From contig JACDZG010000014.1 of assembly GCA_013426805.1 (NCBI GenBank), positions 1 to 64,000 of the forward strand: a stretch of DNA of 64,000 nt, in the 5' to 3' direction. Below, piece after piece: positions 9,491-18,735 of the stretch (its first letter is position 1; every line of letters begins with the position of its first letter). The notes beneath the pieces are model-generated. The model searched no databases and was not told the origin of the DNA. It saw only the letters and a list, made by a program, of their open reading frames with translations. This DNA is from Chromatiaceae bacterium (lineage in GTDB: Bacteria > Pseudomonadota > Gammaproteobacteria > Chromatiales > Chromatiaceae). A program made the translations under genes and the position numbers.

Positions 9491-10744
9491 TCAACCAACG
9501 CGGGCGGCCACGACGCCCAGGTCGCGCAGCAGGTTCTCGGCGATCGGACCGGAACGGCGCGTCAGTCGTTCGCGTTCGAGCTCGCGGTTGACGGCATTCC
9601 AATCCAGATCGAGGAAGGTCAGCGGTTCGAGCTTGTCCTCGATCGCTTCCATGAACAATTGGTGCAGCGAGTCCTTGGTGATGGCCCGCCCGCCGAGCCC
9701 GGCGACCACGCAGTAGAGCGGCTGCGGCCGGTTGCGCATGGCGGTGCGCACATCGCGCGAGACGATGCCCCCGATGCCCACGGCAAAGCACTTCTCCACG
9801 ACCACCACGCGGCGCACATGACTCACCGCGTCGCGGATCTCGGTGAGCGGGAAGGGCCGGAACGAGGTGATGCCGAGTACGCCGATTTTGTTTCCCTCGT
9901 CGCGCAGGTCGTCGATCGTGTCCTTGATCGTGCCCAGCACCGAACCCAGGGCGATCACGACGGTGTCCGCGTCCTCCATGCGATATTGCCGGATCAGTCC
10001 GCCCGAATCACGCCCGAATTGTTGTTGGAATTCGGCCGCCAGTTGGGGAATCAGCTCCAGTGCCTGCATCTGCTTGGCGTGCGCGAGATAGCGTACCTCG
10101 GTGAAGGCTTCCGGGCCGACCATGGCGCCGATGGAGACAGGGTCGCGGGGATCGAGTACCTGCCGTGGTTCGTACGGGGGCAGATAGGCATCGACCTGCT
10201 CCTGGGTCGGAATGTCCACGCCCTCGTAGGCATGGGTCAGGATGAAGCCGTCCATGCACACCATGATCGGCAGCGAGACTTCTTCGGCCAGCCGGAAGGC
10301 CTGGATGTGCAGGTCGGCGGCTTCCTGGTTGTTCTCCGCAAAGAGCTGGATCCAGCCCGCGTCGCGCATCGACATCGCGTCGGTATGGTCGTTCCAGATA
10401 TTGATCGGTGCGCCGATGGCGCGGTTGGCGAGCGTCATCACGATCGGCAGCCCGAGCCCGGAGGCGTTCCAGACCGCCTCGGCCATGTACAGCAGGCCCT
10501 GGCTCGCGGTGGCGGTGTAGGAGCGCGCCCCGGCCGCGGAGGAGCCGATGGCCACCGACAGCGCGGCGAACTCCGATTCGACATTGATGAACTCGCAGCC
10601 CGGCAGGGTGCCGTCCCGCACCATCTCGCTCAACCCTTCCACGATATGGGTCTGGGGCGAGATCGGGTAGGCGCAGATCACCTCCGGCCGGCACAGGGCC
10701 ACGGTCGCGGCGACCGCATGGGAGCCTTCACATTGTTTCAGCAC
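9491..10744 (-). CDS. porA: Pyruvate/2-oxoacid:ferredoxin oxidoreductase alpha subunit
   Basis: 417 residues from a GTG at 10744. This start overlaps the gamma gene by 17 bp and begins exactly where family similarity starts (GSHAVAATVALCRPEVICAY). The two PorA domains are present: the pyrimidine-binding domain (YPISPQTHIVEGLSEM, ESEFAALSVAIGSSAAG, NIWNDHTDAMSMRDAGWIQ) and the transketolase-C-like domain II (TVVIALGSVLGTIKDTID, then GVLGITSFRPFP). It works as a heteromer with the beta and gamma subunits in the cytoplasm. Length and the multi-subunit layout differ from the one-chain NifJ type. Confidence 0.9.
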   Translation of the reverse strand: MLKQCEGSHAVAATVALCRPEVICAYPISPQTHIVEGLSEMVRDGTLPGCEFINVESEFAALSVAIGSSAAGARSYTATASQGLLYMAEAVWNASGLGLPIVMTLANRAIGAPINIWNDHTDAMSMRDAGWIQLFAENNQEAADLHIQAFRLAEEVSLPIMVCMDGFILTHAYEGVDIPTQEQVDAYLPPYEPRQVLDPRDPVSIGAMVGPEAFTEVRYLAHAKQMQALELIPQLAAEFQQQFGRDSGGLIRQYRMEDADTVVIALGSVLGTIKDTIDDLRDEGNKIGVLGITSFRPFPLTEIRDAVSHVRRVVVVEKCFAVGIGGIVSRDVRTAMRNRPQPLYCVVAGLGGRAITKDSLHQLFMEAIEDKLEPLTFLDLDWNAVNRELERERLTRRSGPIAENLLRDLGVVAARVG

Positions 10745-11321
10745 GGCGGTAGTCCTCCGATTCTTTCTTAACAAATTCATAGGCGGCACTGGCGGCGGCG
10801 ATGTTGCCTGCCGCGACCTTGCCGGTGAATTTCTCATTGATGGCCGCGTGGACCGACTCGAGGGAGACCGCCCCGCTCATCGCCGCGAAGCCCGCCAGCA
10901 GGATGGCGTTCGGCAGCGGGCGCCCGATGTGCTCCATGGCGATCTCGGTCGCCGGGACGGTGCACAGGTGGGAGTGGTGCCAGCCTGCGAAACGCTCGCT
11001 GATGCCGAGGTCGTCGAAGCTCTTCTTGGTGTTGATGAGGACGTAGCCGTCCGGCACCAGCCCGCTGAACACATCCACCTGGTGGAGCAGGGTCGGGTCC
11101 TGGATGATGAGGCCGTCCGGCTGCATGATGGGTTCGCGCAGCCGGATCTCGCGATCCGCGATGCGGCAGAAGGCCACCACCGGCGCCCCGGTGCGTTCCG
11201 AGCCGAAGCTCGGAAAGGCCTGCGCGTGTTTTTGTTCGAGAAATGCGGCGATCGAAAGCATTTCTGCTCCCGTGACGCAGCCTTGGCCGCCGCGGCCATG
11301 GATGCGGACCTGAAACATCAC
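10728..11321 (-). CDS. porG: Pyruvate/2-oxoacid:ferredoxin oxidoreductase gamma subunit
   Basis: A 197-residue gamma subunit. It opens with the family hallmark VRIHGRGGQGCVTGAEML and continues with SFGSERTGAPVVAF; the middle holds PDGLIIQDPTLL and the end GKVAAGNIAAASAAYEFV. It is the first gene of the gamma-alpha-beta-delta operon, and its end overlaps the alpha start. I found no sigma-54 promoter upstream, in contrast to the nitrogenase-linked operons further along, so constitutive or otherwise regulated expression is likely. In a diazotroph such an enzyme can supply reduced ferredoxin. Confidence 0.9.
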   Translation of the reverse strand: MMFQVRIHGRGGQGCVTGAEMLSIAAFLEQKHAQAFPSFGSERTGAPVVAFCRIADREIRLREPIMQPDGLIIQDPTLLHQVDVFSGLVPDGYVLINTKKSFDDLGISERFAGWHHSHLCTVPATEIAMEHIGRPLPNAILLAGFAAMSGAVSLESVHAAINEKFTGKVAAGNIAAASAAYEFVKKESEDYRRAETM

Positions 11322-11795
11322 AATAGTGTCCCCTTTGGTGTTGTTGATACGATGTGGAAGTTCCGCGGCACGTTGTAACAGCCGAACCCGAGTTTTGCAT
11401 CAAAAAATCTCATCGTACACGAGAATGCTGTGCAACTTCGTGGTCCGCCTTGCCGAAGGGTCAGTCTGTTCGTAGTATCCTGACCGCCTCCCGGTTGGGC
11501 GTTCGGTATTCGGGCGTTGCGACGACGAGGGAGCCTACCGGCGTCACTGAGATGAAACGCGACCGCATTCATTGTTCCCTGCGCTGGTACCATCGCGCGT
11601 GAGATCGGCTAAGCATTCAGTCGATTGGCGCTGCATGGCGCACAGTGCCGGCCGCTCAGGCGCGGGTTGGCCGTCGGCACGCGCTCGTGGAGTCCAAGGC
11701 TTCAGCCTTGGCGCCGCCGTTCCAAGGCTGAAGCCTTGGACTCCTGGGTGGACCGCCCGCGACGGCGCGCCCGGTTTCGCGTGAGTCGGCGCGTG
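11322..11795. other. Intergenic region between por operon and tamA
   Basis: This 474-bp divergent spacer holds the nested palindrome at 11690-11743 and presumably the promoters of both neighbours. A stretch near 11390-11420 is unusually A/T-rich for this DNA (tgcatcaaaaaatctcatcg). I see no credible coding sequence. Confidence 0.4.
11690..11743. repeat. Perfect 22-bp inverted repeat with nested palindromic arms
   Basis: Left arm 11690-11711 and right arm 11722-11743 are perfect reverse complements around a 10-base loop. Each arm is itself nearly palindromic (ccaaggct-tc-agccttgg), so either a long hairpin or a two-leaf structure can form. A second copy with one decayed arm lies at 25132-25183 between glmU and glmS, showing that this is a dispersed intergenic element. 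Confidence 0.75.
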
Positions 11796-13718
11796 ATGAC
11801 CGGTCCGGCGGGATGGCGAGGGGGGGCGCGCCGCGCGCTGACCTGGCTTGTTGTGCTGGCGGGACTGCTGGCCGGTCCGGGTCGCTGCCCCCTGGTCTGC
11901 GCCGCGAGCCCCCTCGCCTACACCCTCGTGATCGCGCCGACCGGTGATGCCGCAATCGACCAGGCGCTTGCCGACACGTCCCAGCTCGCCGGGTTGCGCG
12001 AGCGCGCCCCGGTGGGTCCCTTTGCGCTGCTCGCTCGGGCAGAGTCCGATGCCGCGCGGTTCGATACGGTGCTGCGCAGTTTCGGTTACTACGACGGCAG
12101 GATTGAAATCCGGATCGGGGGGCGTGCGATTGATGATCCGACCTTGTTGCCCGTGCTCGAGGAGCGGCCCGCCGGCTCCCCGGTCAAGGTGGCGGTTGCC
12201 ATCGCGTCCGGCCCGCTGTACCGACTCGGGATCGTGCGGCTCGACGGCCCGGTACCCGCGCAGGTGCGCCCTGCCTTCAATCTGAAGTCCGGCGAACCGG
12301 CGCGTGCCGCCGCTGTATTGGCCGCCGGGGCGGCCGTGTTGCAGGCGCTGCGGGAGGATGGGTTTGCGCTTGCCCAGGTCCCACCGCCGGATGTGCTGGT
12401 GGACCATGACACGCGCCGGATGGACGTCGTCTATCTGGCGGAGCCTGGCCCGCGGGTAGCCTTAGGCTCGATTACAATCAACGGACTGACTCGACTGCGA
12501 GAGGGCTATGTGCGTCGCCGCCTGGATTTGCAGCCGGGTGAGCCGTTCAGCCCCGCCCGGCTGGAGGCGGCCCGTCGCGACCTGCTGGCCGACGGCGTGC
12601 TGGCCTGGGCCCGGCTCACGCCGGGAACTGCGCCGGATGCCGAGGGGCGTTTGCCCCTGACGTTGGACTTGGCGGAACGCCCGTTGCGCGTGGTGCGCTT
12701 GGCCGGGGCCTTTTCGAGCGACGAGGGTGCGACCGGCTCGGCCGCCTGGACGCATCGCAATCTGTTCGGCGGCGCCGAGCAACTGACCCTGCGGGCCGAT
12801 CTCGGACAGGTGACCGAGGGTGGGCCGCACGCGGCCAGCTATCTGGTCAACGGGTCCTTGCGCATCCCTGACCGGTGGCTGCGCAACCTGGCCTTGCGGC
12901 TGGACCTGGGGGCCGTGAACGAAAGTCTCGAGGCCTATGACCGCGAGGCGGTCACAGGAGGCGTGGTGCTGGAGCGTCGTTTTTCCGAGCAGTTGTCCGG
13001 CAGCGCCGGCCTGGCCTTCGAGCGTTCGCGGGTCACCCAGGAGGACGATCCGCGGGATTACCGCCTGCTCTCACTGCCGCTGACACTGACCTACGACACC
13101 ACGGACGATCCGCTGAATCCGCGGCGCGGCCTGCGCCTGACGGCCCAGGCGGCGCCCACCCAACATTTGGGTCAGGAGTTGGCGCGGGATGGGCCGGGCT
13201 TCGTGCGCGGGCGCCTGGCCGGATCGGCCTATCTGGATCTCGGCGACCTGTTGGCCTGGGCGCGTGAGGGCCGTTCCGGCTCCCGGATCGGCACCGGCCA
13301 GTCCGTGCTGGCCGGCCGACTGGTACTCGGCAGCATTCTCGGCGCTGAGGCTGATCAGGTCCCGCCGGATTGGCGGTTCTATGCCGGCGGGGGTGGCTCG
13401 GTCCGCGGCTATCCGTTCCAATCCATCGGTCCGCGTACGCCTTCAGGTACGCCCGCGGGCGGTGACGGTCTGTTCGAGGCCAGCCTGGAATGGCGCCGCC
13501 GCTTCGGCCCCCACTGGGGTCTTGCCGCATTCGTGGACGCGGGTGCGGTGTCCGCGACCGGCAATCCAGACGCCGGAGAGCTCGCGGTCGGACTCGGTCT
13601 CGGGGTGCGCTATCACACGCCCATCGGCCCGGTCCGAGCGGATATCGCCACCCCGCTCAACCCGCATCAGGGGGATTCGCCGGTGCAACTCTATATCGGC
13701 ATCGGGCAGGCGTTCTAG
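11796..13718 (+). CDS. tamA: Outer-membrane translocation factor TamA (Omp85/BamA family)
   Basis: 640 residues from the ATG at 11796 (a GTG at 11781 is possible). A signal peptide ends near CAASPLAY, three POTRA-like units follow (to about residue 240), then a surface-antigen/Omp85 beta-barrel with the late motif RFYAGGGGSVRGYPFQSIGP, which contains the diagnostic VRGY of the family, and a C-terminal strand ending in F. TamA is the outer-membrane half of the TamAB system for envelope biogenesis. The tamB gene follows after two bases, which settles the identification. Confidence 0.88.
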   Translation: MTGPAGWRGGARRALTWLVVLAGLLAGPGRCPLVCAASPLAYTLVIAPTGDAAIDQALADTSQLAGLRERAPVGPFALLARAESDAARFDTVLRSFGYYDGRIEIRIGGRAIDDPTLLPVLEERPAGSPVKVAVAIASGPLYRLGIVRLDGPVPAQVRPAFNLKSGEPARAAAVLAAGAAVLQALREDGFALAQVPPPDVLVDHDTRRMDVVYLAEPGPRVALGSITINGLTRLREGYVRRRLDLQPGEPFSPARLEAARRDLLADGVLAWARLTPGTAPDAEGRLPLTLDLAERPLRVVRLAGAFSSDEGATGSAAWTHRNLFGGAEQLTLRADLGQVTEGGPHAASYLVNGSLRIPDRWLRNLALRLDLGAVNESLEAYDREAVTGGVVLERRFSEQLSGSAGLAFERSRVTQEDDPRDYRLLSLPLTLTYDTTDDPLNPRRGLRLTAQAAPTQHLGQELARDGPGFVRGRLAGSAYLDLGDLLAWAREGRSGSRIGTGQSVLAGRLVLGSILGAEADQVPPDWRFYAGGGGSVRGYPFQSIGPRTPSGTPAGGDGLFEASLEWRRRFGPHWGLAAFVDAGAVSATGNPDAGELAVGLGLGVRYHTPIGPVRADIATPLNPHQGDSPVQLYIGIGQAF

Positions 13719-13720
13719 CC

Positions 13721-16700
13721 ATGCGCCACGTCCTTCGTCCACTGCTGACGCTCCTGCTGCTGCCGTTACTGGCGTTGGCGCTGCTGCTGTTGGCGGCCAA
13801 TACGGACCCCGGCCGGCGGGTCATCGCGTGGGGCTTGGCGGAGTTGAGCGGCGGGCAGGTCATGCTGTCGGGTTTGCGTGGGACTCTGCCGACGGCGCCG
13901 CGCATCGCGCGCCTGGAACTGCGCGACGCGGCCGGCGTCTGGCTGGTCGTCGAGGAGGCCGTGCTCGATCTCGAACTGCTGCCGCTGCTGCGCGGGACCA
14001 TCACCATCGCGGCGCTGAGGGCCCGCTCGGTGGCCCTGCACCGGGTGCCGGCCGGGGATGAGCAGGCTGCGGTCGGTATCGCGCTGCCGGTGCGCATCCT
14101 GTTGGGACACCTGGCCATCGACCGCCTGGACCTCGACGGGGCCGTGCCGGGCGCGCCGGCCTTGACCATCACGGGCAGCGGCTCGGTGGCGAGTGCCGCG
14201 CACCTGCAGGCGAGTGTGCTGATCACCGCCCCCGGCCGCGCGGACCGCTACCGATTGGATCTGGACAGCGGCGCCGCGTCCGACCGGCTGGACCTGGCGT
14301 TCCAGGAGGCCCCCGGCGGTCTGGTCGCCGCACTGGCCGCGACGGTGGGAGTGCGCCTGCCCGCGGTGCTGGACGGCTGGCGCCTCGACGCCGCGGCCGC
14401 GGGACCGCGCACGGCGCTCGCCCTGAACGCCGAGCTCGCGGCCGGGCCGCTCCAGGCCACCGCGGCGGGCGTGCTCGATCTGGAAACCCAGTCTGTCGCC
14501 GGGCTGCGGTTGTCCGCCGAGGTGCCGGCCCTGGCGCTGGCGCTGGAAGGGCTACCGGCTATCGCCTGGCAGCGGCTCAGCCTCAGGGCGGAGCTGGACG
14601 GCAGCCTGCGCGCACCGCGGGGGACGGCGCGGGTCGAGTGGGACGGACCGGCGGCCGGCGACCTCTCAGTCGAACGGCTGATCGCGACCGCCGCGGGCGA
14701 CGCGACGCGCCTGGGTTTCGCGCTGGAGATGGGCGGCCTGCGCACGCCCGTCGCGCTGCCGGAGGCGCTGGCGGACGTACCGTTGCAGCTCACGGGCGAG
14801 CTGAGTCGCGCGGACCCCGCGCTCCCCGTGCAGCTCGCCATTCGCCATCCACTCATCGACCTCCAGGCCGCGGGTGGGCTGACCGCGCGGGCTGGGCACG
14901 CGACCCTGCGCCTGCCCGATCTCAACGCCTTCAGCGGTCTGGCCGGTACCGCCTTGGCCGGCAGCGCCCGCTTCGACCTCGAGGGTGCCGCCGATGGCGC
15001 GCCCCGGCTCGACGCGACGGGGGAGTTGGCGCTCATCCAGGCCCCGGCGCCCATCGCCGGGCTGCTCGGACCAGCGGCCCGACTCGCGCTGTCCGTTCGC
15101 GGCGACGGTGTGGCCTGGCAGATTGCCGCGGCCCGGATCGCGGGTGCGGGGCTTGACGTCAGCGCCCAGGGTCGGGTCGCGGGCGACGCCCTGGCCCTGG
15201 ATTGGACGCTGGACCTGAACGACCTCAGCGTCCTGGCCCCCGGCTGGTCCGGGCGGATGCAGGCGCGGGGCGCGCTCAGCGGTGAGCCGCGGGCGCCCCT
15301 GCTGGTCGCCGATTTGACGGCGCAGGCTGGGTTTCAAGGTGTCGGCACCGGGCGCGTCAGCGGCCAGGTGGCCGGGCGTCTGAGCGCCCCACCCGCCGTG
15401 CCCGAGGGGTCGCTCGACCTGCGGGGCGATTGGGCCGGACAGCCGGTCAGGATCGATCTGCAGGCGGAACGCGCCGTCGATGGCAGCCTGAATCTTGCTC
15501 TCGGCGACAGCCGCTGGGCTAGTGTCGCCGCCGTCGGCACCCTGCGCCTGCCGCGCGGGGCCGCGTTGCCGCAAGGCGAGCTGCGGCTGCGCGTCGAGCG
15601 GCTGGCCGATCTCGCCCCGCTGCTGCCGCCGGAAGCGGCCGCCGGATTGGCCGGGCGCCTGAGTGCGCGTCTGACGCTGACCCCGGCCGGCGCCGCGCTG
15701 ATCGAGGCGGCGGGCGAGGGGCTGATGCTCCCAGGCGCGGTCGGGATCCAGACCCTCGCCTTGACCGCCGAGGTAACCGAGCCCCTGGGGCCAGCGCGGA
15801 CCATGGCGACGCTGCGCCTGCGCGGGCTCGTGCTGGGGGCGGTCGGCGGAGAGGCGTCGCTGAGCGTCCGCGGTCCGGCCGCCGCGCTCGACCTGACGGC
15901 GGACGCGCGGCTGGCCGATCCGGTCGGCCCGCTCCAGTTGGCCGCCCGGGCGCGGCTGGACGCTCCCGCCCGCCGTCTGACGCTCCAGCACTTGGAGGCC
16001 CAGGCGCGCGGTGAGACCCTGCGGCTGCTCGCGCCGACCGTGTTCGACCTGTCGGACGGTCTGCGGGTGGACCGGCTGCGCCTGGGGTTGCGGACGGGTT
16101 CAATCGAGGTCGCCGGGCGCCTGGCACCGCGGCTGGATTTCCGGGCAGTGATCGCCGGACTGCCGCTCGACTTGGTGCAACTGGTCGCGCCGGACCTGCC
16201 GCTAACCGGAACCCTGGGCGCTGATCTCAAGCTGACCGGCACCCCGGACGCCCCCCTGGGTTCGCTGCGCGCTCAGGCGAGCGGCCTGCGTCTGACCACG
16301 GGGCCGGGCCGGGGTATTCCGCCGGCACAGGTCAAGGTCACGGCGGATCTCGCCGCTGACGGGGTGCGGCTGGACGCCCGGGCCACGACCGGGCCGCGCA
16401 CCGATCTGCGGGTGCAGGGACGGGTCGCCGGACGGCTGCCGTTTGCCCTGGGGACCTTGGCGCTGCGCGCCGACGGACGGATCGATCTCGCGTTATTCGA
16501 CCCGCTGCTGACCAGCGGGGGCCGGCAGCTGAACGGGCAGGCGCTGCTCGCTACCGCCATTGCCGGCACGATCGCTGCCCCGCGCCTGGATGGCACGCTG
16601 CGACTGACCGATGCGGCCCTGTGGGACCGCACCATCGGGCTGGCACTGACCGGGATTCAGGGCCGCTTGCGACTGGACGGCGATCAGGTGCGGGTGGAAC

Positions 16701-17779
16701 GTCTGACGGCGCAGACGGCCGCTCCGTCGGGAGCAGGCGCGGGGGCGGGACGCGGTACGGTCGAACTCACCGGCACGATCGGCGTGCTGGCGCCCGGATT
16801 GCCGGTCGATCTGCGACTGATCGCGCGCAATGCCCGGCCGATCCAACTGGATCAACTGGATGTGCAGGGGGACGCCGACCTGCGGCTGTCCGGACGCGCG
16901 GCCGAGCGCCTCGACGCCGTCGGCACGGTGCGCTTCAGCCGCATCGAGGTCCGGCTGCCCGAGCGCCTGCCCGCCGCCGTCGTCACCCTTGAGGTCCGGG
17001 AGCGCGGCGGTAGCGGTCGTCCGGTTGCGGTCGCGCGACCGTCGACCCCTGCCCTTGATATTGGCCTGGATCTGCTGCTCGCCGCACCCCGTGCCGTGTA
17101 TGTGACCGGCCGCGGCCTCGATGCGGAACTCGGCGGCGAGGTGCGGCTGCGCGGGACCCTGGCCGATCCGGCGATCAGCGGCGGCTTTGATTTGCGGCGG
17201 GGCAGCTATGACCTGGCAGGTCAGACCCTGAAGTTCAGCCGCGGGCGGATCGGGTTCGATGGAGCCCACGGGATCGATCCCACACTCGACCTGGAGGCGC
17301 GCGCTACGGCGGCCGGCAGCACCGCCATCCTGGCCGTGCTGGGTACCGCAAAACAGCCGCGGATCGAACTGCGCGGGGAACCCCCGCTCCCGCAGGATGA
17401 GGTGCTGTCGCGTCTGTTATTCGGTGTTGCCGGTGGACGCTTGTCGCCGGTGCAGGCGGTGCGGCTTGGGACGGCGGCGGCCTCGCTCGCGGGTGTCGAA
17501 CTGGGCGGCGGTCTGCTTGGATTGGGCATACTGGATCGCGTGAGTACCGGGCTCGGACTGGAGCGTCTGCGGCTGGGCACCGACGAGCGCGGCGACTCCA
17601 GCCTGGAGACCGGTCGCCAACTCACCGAGCGAGTCTATCTCGGTGCCCGCCAAGGCGTGCGGGCGGGTGAAACCCAGGGCGTGCTGCGCATCGAGGTCAC
17701 GCCGCGGATCAGGGTGGAAGCGGATGTCGGCGCCTTCGGCGGCACCCGAGCGGGTGCGGCCTTCGAGCATGAATACTGA
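13721..17779 (+). CDS. tamB: Translocation and assembly module TamB (DUF490/AsmA-like)
   Basis: A very long protein of 1352 residues. An N-terminal signal anchor (LLTLLLLPLLALALLLLAAN) is followed by a long repetitive beta-rich region of alternating leucine, arginine and aspartate strands, as in AsmA/TamB/VPS13-like bridge proteins. The C-terminal DUF490 domain spans roughly the last 400 residues (DLRRGSYDLAGQTLKFSRG, then PPLPQDEVLSRLLFG). It spans the periplasm and partners TamA, encoded two bases upstream. A downstream start inside an unrelated frame was excluded because the ATG at 13721 leads straight into the anchor. Confidence 0.9.
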   Translation: MRHVLRPLLTLLLLPLLALALLLLAANTDPGRRVIAWGLAELSGGQVMLSGLRGTLPTAPRIARLELRDAAGVWLVVEEAVLDLELLPLLRGTITIAALRARSVALHRVPAGDEQAAVGIALPVRILLGHLAIDRLDLDGAVPGAPALTITGSGSVASAAHLQASVLITAPGRADRYRLDLDSGAASDRLDLAFQEAPGGLVAALAATVGVRLPAVLDGWRLDAAAAGPRTALALNAELAAGPLQATAAGVLDLETQSVAGLRLSAEVPALALALEGLPAIAWQRLSLRAELDGSLRAPRGTARVEWDGPAAGDLSVERLIATAAGDATRLGFALEMGGLRTPVALPEALADVPLQLTGELSRADPALPVQLAIRHPLIDLQAAGGLTARAGHATLRLPDLNAFSGLAGTALAGSARFDLEGAADGAPRLDATGELALIQAPAPIAGLLGPAARLALSVRGDGVAWQIAAARIAGAGLDVSAQGRVAGDALALDWTLDLNDLSVLAPGWSGRMQARGALSGEPRAPLLVADLTAQAGFQGVGTGRVSGQVAGRLSAPPAVPEGSLDLRGDWAGQPVRIDLQAERAVDGSLNLALGDSRWASVAAVGTLRLPRGAALPQGELRLRVERLADLAPLLPPEAAAGLAGRLSARLTLTPAGAALIEAAGEGLMLPGAVGIQTLALTAEVTEPLGPARTMATLRLRGLVLGAVGGEASLSVRGPAAALDLTADARLADPVGPLQLAARARLDAPARRLTLQHLEAQARGETLRLLAPTVFDLSDGLRVDRLRLGLRTGSIEVAGRLAPRLDFRAVIAGLPLDLVQLVAPDLPLTGTLGADLKLTGTPDAPLGSLRAQASGLRLTTGPGRGIPPAQVKVTADLAADGVRLDARATTGPRTDLRVQGRVAGRLPFALGTLALRADGRIDLALFDPLLTSGGRQLNGQALLATAIAGTIAAPRLDGTLRLTDAALWDRTIGLALTGIQGRLRLDGDQVRVERLTAQTAAPSGAGAGAGRGTVELTGTIGVLAPGLPVDLRLIARNARPIQLDQLDVQGDADLRLSGRAAERLDAVGTVRFSRIEVRLPERLPAAVVTLEVRERGGSGRPVAVARPSTPALDIGLDLLLAAPRAVYVTGRGLDAELGGEVRLRGTLADPAISGGFDLRRGSYDLAGQTLKFSRGRIGFDGAHGIDPTLDLEARATAAGSTAILAVLGTAKQPRIELRGEPPLPQDEVLSRLLFGVAGGRLSPVQAVRLGTAAASLAGVELGGGLLGLGILDRVSTGLGLERLRLGTDERGDSSLETGRQLTERVYLGARQGVRAGETQGVLRIEVTPRIRVEADVGAFGGTRAGAAFEHEY

Positions 17780-17796
17780 AACGGTTCCCGACCCAG

Positions 17797-18570
17797 CTAT
17801 TCCGGTTCGAACAGCCCAACCACCGTCTCCGCCTGGGCCGCGGCGAGCAGCCAGGCGCGCAGTTGCCCGGTGTCGCGGGTTCCGCGCAGGCGGTCGCGGG
17901 TCGCGTCATCGAGCGTGAGGCCGCGGGCGGTCAGCAGGGTCAGGATCGCATCGGCCAGGCCCTCATCGCGGCCCTCCTCGCGAATGGCCTCCAGGCCGGC
18001 GTAGCCGCGCCGCTGCAGGAGGTTGCGCAGGATCACGTCCTGCGCGGCGGCGCGGTCGAACAGGGCGGCCACCGGAACCGGATTGCGCAGGATGCCGGGG
18101 GCGACGAGTAACTCCCCGATTCCATGGGTTTGCAGCGGCTGCCCTGGGGCATGGACCTCGACCCGGCGCGGACCGACCAACCGCACCACCCACACCAGTC
18201 GGGTGCCGTGGCCGAGCAGATCGGCGATCTTGGTGCGCAGATCCGCTTCGTTCTGGCCGCGTGCGGCGTACTCGACAGCCAGCAGCGGTGCGTCGGGGAT
18301 CCAGCCGCCGTCTCCGCCCGGGGTGGCCACCGAGACATCGGGTGCGCGCAGCGTCCCGGGGTCCGGCGAATAGCCGGCATCGACGCCGGTCCATTGCACA
18401 TCCGGGTCGCTGTCGAGTAGGGCGGCGCCGGTCGCGTTGGGACCGGCGTGGTCCCGTCCGGCGGGGGCGCAGTAGATGGGGTGGCCGTTGGTGAGCTCGT
18501 AGCGGTCACCGTCGCGCAGTTGATCGGCCCGGAAGGGACCGGTGTCGGGTTGCAGTCGGCTGTTGTTCAT
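17797..18570 (-). CDS. Uma2/DUF820-family putative endonuclease
   Basis: 257 residues from the ATG at 18570. The Uma2 core is visible: YELTNGHPIYCAP, a middle APDVSVATPGGDGG, then LLAVEYAARGQNEADLRTKI and LLGHGTRLVWVVRLVGPRRVEVH. It keeps the acidic and lysine residues of the PD-(D/E)XK fold. A C-terminal extension of about 80 residues (LRNLLQRRGYAGLEAIREEG onward) resembles the tail of Rpn/YhgA-type nucleases and is not part of basic Uma2. Such genes are frequent, often in many copies, in phototrophs, and their biological role is unsettled. It converges on tamB with a 17-bp gap. Confidence 0.7.
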   Translation of the reverse strand: MNNSRLQPDTGPFRADQLRDGDRYELTNGHPIYCAPAGRDHAGPNATGAALLDSDPDVQWTGVDAGYSPDPGTLRAPDVSVATPGGDGGWIPDAPLLAVEYAARGQNEADLRTKIADLLGHGTRLVWVVRLVGPRRVEVHAPGQPLQTHGIGELLVAPGILRNPVPVAALFDRAAAQDVILRNLLQRRGYAGLEAIREEGRDEGLADAILTLLTARGLTLDDATRDRLRGTRDTGQLRAWLLAAAQAETVVGLFEPE

Positions 18571-18735
18571 GCGAGGTCGCTCCGGCGGCCTGGGGGCAGA
18601 TGCTGATCGGAGTATAGATGAAACCGGACAGCGGTCCACGCATCCCCGCGGCCGCCGCGCGACGCGGTATCATGGTGGATTCGGGTCCACGGCCGGAAAC
18701 GCCGTCGTGCGACCCCGCAACACGAGAATTCGTCC

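Noticed and set aside
11322-11600. Searched for a sigma-54 promoter of the por operon
   Set aside because: No GC-N10-CC arrangement with TTGC-like box on the minus strand.
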